From the NCBI GenBank assembly GCA_009746045.1, contig RPFO01000017.1:2917559-2981558 (forward strand): a DNA stretch of 64,000 nucleotides, written 5' to 3'. This stretch comes from Mesostigma viride (taxonomy: Eukaryota > Streptophyta > Mesostigmatophyceae > Mesostigmatales > Mesostigmataceae). Positions 23,064 to 32,600 of this stretch are shown here, in pieces; position 1 is the first letter of the stretch; each line of letters begins with the position of its first letter. A program made the translations under genes and the position numbers. Under the pieces are notes generated by a model that saw only the letters and a list, made by a program, of their open reading frames with translations, made no database searches and was not told the origin of the DNA.

Positions 23064-25556
23064 TTGTGGTGTGTGGGCCGTGCAGGGGGACGCCGCGGAG
23101 GCGCTTCCCGAGGCCAGACTTCTGCCAGCGCCGCGGAGGCCGTAGAGGCAGGGATCCGGGTAGTAGACGGGGATTCGAGTGAGGAAGATCTGGTGGATAT
23201 GGACACGACAGATTACCCGGAGGCCCCTCTACCAGAACAGGTTGACAGGATGCAGACAGCTCGCGGAGAGCCTGCAGTCCGAAGGGGCGTTTCAAGGGCC
23301 GGGGGCTCGGGCGGTGGTGGCCGGCACGAGACGTCGTCCAGACCCGAAGCTCCGGACGCGCGCGCGCTGCAGATAGTGAAGGAGCTGAATGAGGAGACAT
23401 TCAACCCCCGGTGTTCGTGCGCGACTATGGTCGGGGGTGACTTGGTGGAGCGGCGTCGTCGGCGCCGTAACCAGATGCCGTCAGATCTCCGCGCCGATTC
23501 CATTCTGGCGCGGGTCGGCCCCGCTAAGCTGGAGGATTTTCGATGGTTCGTGCGGAGAAATGTGGGGTTCAAGATCGAGACCCGCACCGCCGAGCGCGAC
23601 GGCGTGGTGGTCGGTATCGACTGGGAAACCCATGAGCGGGAGTGCCTGTGTCATGCGTGCATGAACACGTTGGATGCCGGCCTAGCTTTTCCACGGCTGT
23701 TGCTCCTCCTAATTCCACCCGAGGTGCGGAAGCATCTGGAGAACTACTTTCCGCGATACCTCCCGTTGAAGGGGCGTTGCGGGGCGAGAAGTGTATGCGC
23801 GCGGGTCAGTACTCGTTGCGGCAGGCCCTGGATCGCATTGTGGCGATGGACGACGAGGACCAGGATGATGGGAGCGAGGGTGATGACTCCGACTCTGATG
23901 ACTACCCTCCCCGTCCTCTTCCTCGTCCCCCTTCAAGGGATCCACCTTCTGGGGGCTCCTTGGAGGGCGGCGCAGGACATCGTCCTGTGACGCGTTTCGA
24001 GGCGCCACCGCCGGCGATGGGCTGGGGGCGCCCCTCTGGGCGAGGGTCTCGCCCGCGGCCCACGGGTTGGGGCGGAGGCAGCCAACCAGAGGCTCGGCGT
24101 GCTCCAGACCGGCCTGCACGTCGGCGCTCGCCCTCACCGTCATCGCGCTCGCGTTCCCGTTCGGACTCGGGAACGGAGGTACGCCCTGCTCGCCGAGCTT
24201 CACCACCACCTCGTCGCCCGGCGGATCGGCACTGGGAGCGCACGTGGGGGTCGGCGGTGGAATTGGAGCGAGAGTCTCGGCGACCGCGGTCGGATACGAC
24301 GGGAGCTGCTCCGGCTAGGACAGAACAGCCGGCCGGGGGCGAGCCCCCGGTTGTGGCCCCCTTAGATCCTCCGACGGATGCGGGCCAGGAGGAGCCTACC
24401 TTCCTTGTCTCCTTGGAACCACCGGAGCCTACCTTTTTGGTCTCCCTGGATCCACGTCCCCGGCCTGCACCAGCCGGCTCATCAATGCCACGTCCTGCGG
24501 AGGGACACATCCGTCCCACTTCGTCGGGTCGACACTCGCACTCTTCCGCGGAGGAACCGTGCCTACACCCCCTGGCAGCGACGCGACCTCGGGCCGCCGA
24601 GGATCCCAGCGGAACGGGCATTCTGGTACCAGCGGAGCCCGTGATGCGTTTGGAAGCGCTCGTAGCTGCGGTACAATCAGGACAGGACCTGATACAGCGC
24701 CTGATGGTCCAGCACGGTCGTCAAGGCGATCATTCTGCTGCCACCTCAGTGGGCTATGATGCGGCCTCCAGAGCTCCTGGGTCATCTCACGAGGAGTGGT
24801 CATTGGGGACTTCATACGGCCGGTACCGGGCCGAGTGGTGCGACATGGTGGGCCAGGACCGCGCACGGAGAAGCTCTGTGTGACATTCGAGGGGCCTCCG
24901 GCTTTTCAGGTTCCCCCGGGTACGCACCTACCTGCTCCTCTGGTGTTTCGCGCGGGTCCTTGGTTCGCTGTGGATCGCGGGGCTTACTGGGAACAGGTAG
25001 AGATCACCTTTCTGCCCCAAGTCCCCTGCCCCTGCCGCAACCCGACGACCCTCGCTTCCCCGCTGCGGTGGGGCATGTTGTGCGATTCGGGTCCGAAGAC
25101 TGGTGGGATTGGCGCTATCAGGTCGATGGGGTGAAGCACGTGGTGACGCCTCCCAAGGTGGCTCCAGCGGAGGGGAGTGCCTTTCTTAATCTGGTGGCGC
25201 CCGATATTGTAGGGGCCCGGACGGTGTCGATCAACGATGATCACGTGCGTATGGAGGTTTTCCTGATGGGGGTGCACTTTGTTCGCGAGCACCGGTGTGG
25301 GGTGGTGGATCGGTCGGCGTTGACGCTCATGTTCACCCATCCCCAGTACCTTGCTGGGTTCCTGTCGCTGTGGCCCCGAGGGTCGTGGGTGGAGCTGTCC
25401 CGGCTGGGTCGACAGAAGGTGTCCCCCTACCAGGTGGCTTTTGAGGTTGACCTGTGTTCGCACCCTGGGGTGATGACTTCACAGATGACCCACGCGGGGC
25501 GTAGGGCCTTCACTGAAATCCTGTCGCAGCGACGTGCCACTAGCGGCGGACGCTAG
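23064..25556 (+). CDS. ORF3 downstream of pol, function unknown (frame-broken)
   Basis: About 830 codons in three successive frames, breaking near 23775, 24800 and 25020, each by one missing base. The start is uncertain: an ATG at 23054 is in another frame. The N-terminal part is acidic, then has a Cys cluster (CLCHACMNTLDAG) near 23645. The middle (23900-24600) is Pro/Arg/Ser-rich with RSRSRS-like runs and looks disordered. The C-terminal 250 residues look globular (WWDWRYQVDGVKHVVTPPK, then VRMEVFLMGVHFV). I see no signal peptide or membrane segment, so it is not an obvious envelope protein. It shares no recognised domain. The untranslated stretch 25557-25774 leads to the polypurine tract. 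Confidence 0.7.
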
Positions 25557-25760
25557 AGTGGTTAGAATAGTTTTCGTGACGGATAGAGGATTGATCCAGT
25601 CACCATCATTGTCTTACTACTACGTCAGAGTTGGTCCTGTGTATCAACTTCTAGAGGAACTGGCATTACTAACCTGCGGGTGAACCGAGGTTGGGACATA
25701 GTACTCTTATAGTAGTGTTGTTTTCCAATCTCACTTGTACGGTAGGGACTACCGACCCCC

Positions 25761-25774
25761 ATGGGGGGGAGGAG
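25761..25774 (+). other. Polypurine tract
   Basis: atgggggggaggag sits directly before the 3' LTR, the expected plus-strand primer position. Confidence 0.85.
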
Positions 25775-26358
25775 TGTTACGTCCCTGCCCTTTTGGCTGG
25801 ACGTAACAATGGAATAAATTACTAAGGCTGTTTGGTCTATTGAACTTGGGTTTTACGGACCTTGGCTATTGTGTGAATTGGACTAGTTATTTTGGTCCTA
25901 GGTTGTCCTTTTAGGGGCCGGCGCTGTGGCGCCGCGCCGGTTCTGAGTCTGTCAGTGGTTCTAGGCGTGGATCCTATAGTTGAGGGTCGATGTCGGCCCG
26001 GATCCTACGTGGAATGAGTGACTCGGATTGTTCTAAGGAAATTGGCGTGTATCTGCGCCGCAACCAACCTAGGTTAAATTGGTCCAAGGACGAGAGTCTC
26101 GTCCTCTTGGTTTAATGAATGATAAGTGCGAATACGCCTACACATTGAGCCCGGGGCATTATCCATTTGTAATTGGTATTGCTAGCCATTATAAGTGTGA
26201 ACTAATTAGCTTGGCATTAAGCCGTGATGCCAGATATCTCACGACTCACGTCGTGAAGCGCAACCTACTTTAGGCTATCTTGAATTATTCCTAATTCCGG
26301 CAAGAAGGGTCTTTTGCTACGTAGCTCAGGCTAGGTGAGTCTGGGCAGGGACGTAACA
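25775..26358 (+). repeat. 3' LTR
   Basis: Same 584 bases as the 5' LTR at a constant offset of 11020; I found no difference on line-by-line reading. It is followed by the second copy of the accag target duplication. Confidence 0.96.
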
Positions 26359-26849
26359 ACCAGCTTCTTACCAGCCCTATGAATGGGCCTGGTAGGTGAG
26401 GTAGAACTGCGCGGGTGCCACCGCCTTCCCCACTCACGGGACAAGGCCGCTCCCGGCCCACCCCCCAGTCCTGCTCACCTTCCCCTCCCCTGATGAGGAC
26501 AAGCAGCGGACCTGTCTCGTCGCAAGAGGTTGCACGACCTCACCTGGACGCTGGACGACGACCTGACCCCCTCTCAGCAGCAGCAGCGACGCGACCTGTG
26601 GCCTGAATTTAAACCTCCGCCACAAGCAGGACCCCCAGAAGCCCAAGGTGTACTGGAGGGGCCGGGGCCGGACCTGATGCATGATCAACCACAAGATGTG
26701 GACCCCCCTGCGGGCTAGAATAGCCCAAGCTTGTAATCACATGGTAATCACTGCTGCGCCATGGCAGCCATGCCTAGAATGTTTGCCTAGCCATGCCACC
26801 ATATACCTAGTCACGTGCTAACGCACAACTGATACACAACCAGCCATAT

Positions 26850-27149
26850 TCTGATCAGGCACTCTGCAAAGGTGAAAACCATTTGCGTTCAGTGCCGGGC
26901 CGCGGAAAACGCGGAAAACCGCGATCTGCAAATGAATCCGACCGGAATCGAACCGGGGACCTCTCGCACCAACTTTCGCTGACTATAGCACGGACGTCTC
27001 CGGTTACCATGGATGGCATCGCCAACTTACACCTACAGTCACCCGCAAAAGTTCTCATGTCCGGGGAGTGATCATGATGCAAGCCTTTCGGATTTGGTAC
27101 TAGATAAATCACTCGAGATCTGTGTGTAGGAGTACTACACACGTGCACA
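26850..27149 (-). mobile_element. 300-bp retroposon with tRNA-like B box, 18-bp TSD
   Basis: It is flanked by perfect 18-bp repeats atacacaaccagccatat (26832-26849 and 27150-27167) inside LINE copy C. On the minus strand it contains ggttcgattcc (26954-26944), a consensus polymerase III B box, within ggtccccggttcgattccgg as in tRNAs. An A box is not clear. The long TSD and tRNA-related core suggest a tRNA-derived SINE, though neither end has an obvious simple tail. Confidence 0.75.
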
Positions 27150-27273
27150 ATACACAACCAGCCATATATAGCCTTAGCTTAGCCCTTGTACAGCCAGCCA
27201 TGCTACGTCCTGGCTATGATTAGCTTACTTGCCCACGCTCCTTGCTATGATATGCTCACATGGGTCTTATTAA

Positions 27274-28617
27274 CCCATAGTCCGGAAACAGGGCGATATA
27301 TCGCCCTGTTTGACCCCCGGTGGCGCGGCGCTCAATTCCGGGAGCGCCGCGCCACCTGTGACGGATGTCAGTGGTCCGGTGGGTCTGGGAACACTTAAGG
27401 ACGAAGGTGATGCATAGGTTTGGGGGTAATATTCGCCATAGCCTGGTAAATACAACGTGTATTGAGACAGTATCACGTGACTTTGGCGGGAAATTTTCAC
27501 TCGCGCGCGCGCGTAACGAGATATGGCTGCTAGCGTGCCGTTATCAAGGAAATTTTGCGTCTCGCGGCTTGTAATGGTTCAGAATGTTGCTCAGAATGAT
27601 GATGCGTGATTTTCGTAGGTCAGGGGTGGCCAGATGTATAGCATTGGTAAAATACAGGTAGGACATTACTGCTTTCTTGGTCGTCAGTACCAGATGAGTA
27701 ATGGCATGCCATATTTCGATTTTCTTCTTATGGCCCGGCAGTCTGCGCCAGCCCGAGCACCCAGGTTTGGTACGGGACATCCGCAGCAGCGTCCCTGTGA
27801 ATTCGGATGCGTTTATAGGTCATCTTTGCACAGAACATCAACCTGGTAATCATGTCGGATGCATGCATTATGCGGCTATGGCGGCCTATGCCTGGAAAGC
27901 ATTAGCCAGTGTGAGATATGAGGGTCCCGGCCAGCAGAACCCGGAAAGGTCGTGATCAAGCCAGGTACGGCAACGTGTTTGCATGTCGTTTGCACGGGAA
28001 TCTGTCGTTTATACATCCATTTTACACGAGTGTATCAGTGCCTCTTGCAGCAGGTTTCCATGCCTGCTGTATGAGTGCTATTAGCCCCAAATCTGCTCAG
28101 TTTGTGGTGTTTCTTTGGAGGATGCCATTCCGTTAGTGCTGGTTTAGCACTTCTTTGTTTCCCAGCACTTTTTACAGTCCTATGTGGCTGTATACAATGC
28201 ATAAGTGTGTGGCATTTCATGGATGGCTGCTTACGCGCGCGTAACCCACACACGTAAGTGAGCGCATTATATAGGTCAGATGGGCTATCCGTGCGGTCTG
28301 ACCCAAGGAAAGCATGGTGGCACTATCTATTGACATTGTCCAACCCCAGAATAATTTTTTAGAACCCTCCCTGCAGGGGTAAACTACTAAGGGGATTTCC
28401 CTTGCCTGAAAATGATCGTCTTTTGTCCAACTTTGGCAGTAAATATCTTGCAAAGCACTGAATGGACTCGGGATATTATTGCATTTTCTGAAAGCCCTTG
28501 AAGTGTAGATACTCCTAGCACCTTGGTTGGGGGTATTTGGAGTTGTGGCCTATGAGTTATGATTTTTTCCATTTTCAGGGGTCTAAAAATGCCAAAAACC
28601 CATTCCCGGACTATGGG
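27274..28617. mobile_element. piggyBac-like non-autonomous element, 1344 bp, TTAA target
   Basis: It is flanked by TTAA (27270-27273 and 28618-28621). Termini are inverted: CCCATAGTCCGG at the left, the same 12 bases in complement at the right. TTAA duplication with a CCC start is the hallmark of piggyBac. LINE copies A and B give the empty site. Next to the left end are a perfect 26-bp palindrome (27286-27311) and a hairpin with 15-bp arms (27319-27333, 27342-27356; loop of 8). No transposase-like ORF is present. Confidence 0.85.
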
Positions 28618-28743
28618 TTAATTGCACCCACAGAACTTGCCGGATCGTCTATCGTGTCCGATTGCTGCTGTGGCATGCCTCTGGCATGAAGGAGAAAGGC
28701 CCCGGGTCTCTGCCCTTTCTTCCTGTTGTGCACATATACAGGG

Positions 28744-28825
28744 TTTCTTCAGGGTTCTTCTTCTTTTCGTTTTTTTCCTTATGTTGCATGCCCATCTCAC
28801 CTCCGTAATTTATCATTCTCAATGA
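28744..28825. mobile_element. 82-bp insertion with 12-bp target duplication
   Basis: The direct repeat acatatacaggg (28732-28743 and 28826-28837) flanks a T-rich 82-bp segment that interrupts the conserved LINE 3' UTR. It is probably a very short truncated retroposon; its family is unknown. Confidence 0.7.
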
Positions 28826-28895
28826 ACATATACAGGGATTAAAAGCACTCCGGTGCTCCGTGACTCCCCAACGGGAGCATGAGTAATGAATGAAT

Positions 28896-29668
28896 GTGGA
28901 CAGCCTGCCCACTTGAGGCGCAGTGAGAAAAGCTAGGGCTCCCTCCCTCAGGTCGCGTTGTATATAGGGGTTTCAAGAAGGTTCCATGATTGGTACCCAC
29001 GTGGTCATGCAACACAGCCTACGTGCATATATTGCTTAAATTTAATAGCATGTACATAGCTCTAGGTACCTCATGCATGCACTGCATGTTATTCCGCGAT
29101 AAGGGGTTCTGGCACGGGAACCTCACCTTCAATTTTTTCACATCATGTGGCCCAGGGGTGTAAGCTGTCAGCATGATTATTACATCGTTCTCAGTGCATG
29201 AGAGATCTGGCGACAATATTGACATCCATCAATCAAGCCTGGATTCCCCAAAATTGAGACAACGAGCTACAGTGATCTATGATTGCCAAGATAAGCTCTC
29301 ATTGTACATGATATGTAATATGTTACCCAGCTGTCTGGGTATTGTGCAGTGTGCATGTAGCATAGAGTATCCATGCCACGCAAAGAGCCAGGTGGTCAGC
29401 AGCCTACTATCCACATAATGCACGTCATCACTCGTTTCTGGCCGATCGGTCTCATACTCTAGCACCACTTGAGTAGAACACCACATCTAACACACTCTGC
29501 ACCATGCCTCCGATTACGCTCTAGATACGTCAGGGGACGCACGGCTGTCCAGATATGTCAGCATGTCCTTCCGCCCCCCATTGTCTTCCACAGCTATCCT
29601 GGCTAGAACCTGGTCGCTAGCCTAGATGCCTGACTTTTTCACTCTCTCGCTGACATCATGCCAGGCAT
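28896..29668. other. Intergenic between LINE copy C and the cycloartenol synthase stop
   Basis: No coding or RNA feature recognised. It should contain the 3' UTR and polyadenylation region of the minus-strand synthase gene. Confidence 0.5.
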
Positions 29669-32600
29669 TCAGAGCCCGAACGCCTTCTTGTACAGCCCCA
29701 GTGCCCAGATGGGGAAGATGTTGCGGTAGTTCGCATACGTGATCATGCAGTTGCGGTTGAACACGCCCATGATCGCCTGCATGAGAAAGATGATGATGGG
29801 TGGCGAGGAGAGCACGGAGGTCAACAGAAAGAAAAGAACTGGAGCTGCTAAACGCAATGTGTCAGCACCAGCACCTACTGCCTTGGAGATAAGGCACCCA
29901 TATGAGGGTGACACTGGCGTTCTTCATTCCAACATGGGCGGTGGGTGCTGCTTTCTCATCAACGGAGGGCATCGATGAAGGTGGCGGCGCTGATGCGCGG
30001 AAAGAGAGATAACGATGGCCTCGAGACTGAAGCCAATACTGGTGCGGGCACCCATGCGTATGTCAACGACGGGGTGAGCGGCGCTACCAGAGATAAACCA
30101 GGTATGGTGTGTGACCTTGATTGTGGGGGCTCACCTGTTGCGGCAGTCATCGGTGCGGGACGTCCAGTAACCGTTGCAATGAAAAGGTCACCTGCTGTGG
30201 TCACCACCCTTGTCTGGTGTGGCGCTCACCTGCTGCGGCCAGTCTTTGTTGCAGGGCTCATCCAACTGCCGCGGCCAGCACCCTTGTTCGGTGCAGCGCT
30301 CACAGCTCCTGCCAGTAACCCTCAACGCTAACAACGTTGTGGTGGAGCCCTCACAGGCCTCAGCCGCCCATTATCCTCTCAGATACGTTTTGTACCTCTC
30401 ACCTGCTGCGGCCAGTACCCTGGTCTGGTGCGGAGCTCATCTGCTGCAGGATTACACCCACCTGCTGCGGCCAGTCACCGCTCTCCTCCTGCATCGCCAG
30501 CAGCACCCGCGCGCCCGCGTGCAGCGACTGCGGGTGCCGCGTCGCCTCACCGGCCTCCAGCAGGGCAAGCATGGCCCACGCCGTGTTGACCGCGTGCGCC
30601 TTGCCGCCCTCCAGGTGGGTGTACACCTGCCGTGGTAGGGGAGAGGGAGGGAGGGTGGCACAGCAATCGAGCGACAGAGGGCAGGGCACGTTATTCTACC
30701 TCCTGGGCAGGGCACGCTATGCTACCGCCTGGGTTGTCGAAGCACCAGACACATTGCGTGGAATCTTGTTTCCAAGTCGTCCAAAATCTGAAGACGATGA
30801 ACGATGCTGCAGAGGTTGAGGTCGTACAGTCAATTTCCATGGCAGATTCATCTCGTCATACATCGCCTCACTCATCGCCTCATCGCATAACATCAAACCT
30901 CATTCCTGCAGATGACCTCTGGCATGCGCGCCTTCCGTGATATTGATGCTTCCTGATCAACACATTTAAAACCAAGTGGTTTGCCAGGGATGGCAGTTTC
31001 ACCGTAGAGGGCGTCCACCCCAGGTGAGGACCCTGACTTCACTGGGTCGGGTACGCAACAGCGCCAAAGGAATGCGGCGGCACAAACCACATGCACATCA
31101 CCACCAACATGTGCTGCCCTCATAAGGCCACGCCTTTGTGTGGCGAGCCCGATGGATTTACCGCACTGTTCCATGTCGAATGTGTGCACACACTGGTGGC
31201 AGCTGCTTGCCTTGGCAATGCAGCTGGCTCTGTCAAAAGGTACTCAAGCCGTCCAAAGGTGACCGTCAGTTCCCTCATTTCAGCAAGTTCCCGCCAGCAC
31301 ATGCCCTTTTGTCAGCGCTCCCAGGTAGTCCATCTTGAGCGAAAGTGTTATCCAATTTGATCGATTGTTGCTTTCCTCGTCCAAATATTTGTGCACACAT
31401 TTAGTACACCATGAGAAAGGACGTGGGCAGCACCCATGACGGACCGAAGAAAATAAAAGAAGGAAAAAGGCAGCAGGGGCGAGTGCAAGTATGATGTCCT
31501 GGCCACCACCTGAAGACAGCGCCTTGTCCTACCTTGTCCTGACAGGACAGGTAGCTCTCGCCCCATCCCCCGTTGGGCAGCTGCTTGGACAGCAGGAAGG
31601 CGACAGCCTTTCGGATGGCGGGGGAGGTCTCGTACGTGAGCCCGGACGCCAGCAGCGCGCCGATGCCGAACCAGCCGGCGTATGTGAAGCACACGCCCCA
31701 GCTGCCGTACCTGCGCTCTCGGCGGTTGCCAGGGTAGAAAGTACGAGAAGAATGACTCGGCATGTATGTGATACGATACCGGTGGCAACGACGTTAGCGA
31801 GTGGGCCATGATTGCACAGAGCGAGGGGGAGAATCAAGAAGACCTCATCGTCAAGCCATATGCAGACACCGCAGGTGTGCTAACGGATGGCACATAGACA
31901 ACAGAGCACCTCAAATCCTAATTACTCATAAAGGGAGATGTGCATATTCACGGCAGGCTTAACATCAGGTTAAGATGTAATATAGCCACTACGTGATATA
32001 TACATTACTGGTGTAATGTAGCCCACAGTGAGGCAAATAACAGGTCCTCTTCACGTTAGGGACAGCAAGCCAGCGGGCAAATCCTATGCATGCACCCCCA
32101 ATAGCCCATCATCCAGCCCCAGTATCCATGTTAGGGTCTTAGGGACAGGAAGGCAGTGGGTTAGAAGCTCAAATACTGCGAATGTCGCCCAAGTACTTTT
32201 CGTGTCAGGGACAGGAAGACGGCGGGTGGGCAACCAGAAGTACGCGCCACGCGCAGTACGCCCCCTGCGCTCACCAGGATCCGTCGCTCCGCTGGATGCT
32301 GAGGATGAAGTCCCTCGCGCGCGAGATCGCCCGGCCGACCTCGTCCTCGCGGTGGTGTGGGTACTGGCGCCGGAACGCCGACATGGCGGTCACGCACGCC
32401 GAGGTGCACTCGACGCAGCTGGAGGGGTGGGGAGGGCCGGGAGCAGCGGGGTGATGGGACGGAGGGTAACCAGGTGACGGATGGTAACCAGGTGACGGAG
32501 GGTAACCAGGTGACGGATGGTAACCAGGTGACGGATGGTAACCAGGTGACGGATGGTAACCAGGTGACGGATGGTAACCAGGTGAGAGGGCCCGAGGGGA

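Larger units (their letters stand above)
14755..26358 (+). mobile_element. Ty3/gypsy chromovirus retrotransposon, complete, 11604 bp
   Basis: Two 584-bp LTRs (14755-15338 and 25775-26358) start TG, end CA and read identical by eye. The 5-bp target duplication accag (14750-14754 and 26359-26363) flanks them, and the empty site is seen in copy B at about 13691. Internal order: leader with four repeats, small viroplasmin-like ORF, gag with zinc knuckle, then protease, RT, RNase H, integrase and chromodomain, then an unknown ORF3. The PR-RT-RH-IN order and the chromodomain place it with chromoviruses. Identical LTRs indicate a recent insertion, yet coding regions show many one-base frame breaks. 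Confidence 0.96.
14455..28895 (+). mobile_element. LINE family 1, copy C, split by four later insertions
   Basis: The LINE sequence runs 14455-14754, 26359-26849, 27150-27273, 28618-28743 and 28826-28895. The interruptions are a gypsy element, a tRNA-related retroposon, a piggyBac-like element and an 82-bp insert. Rejoined blocks are collinear with copies A and B, which act as empty-site references. ORF1 remnants are present in 14480-14754 and 26364-26720. The tail is an aatgaatgaatg run at about 28882-28895, different from the TTAA tails of A and B. Confidence 0.8.

Noticed and set aside
23064-25556. Envelope gene of a retrovirus-like element
   Set aside because: No signal peptide, transmembrane helix or furin-like site is visible; ORF3 was left as unknown.
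26930-27010. Functional tRNA gene
   Set aside because: The B box is good, but the acceptor stem does not pair and the A box is unclear; the sequence lies within a transposed 300-bp unit.
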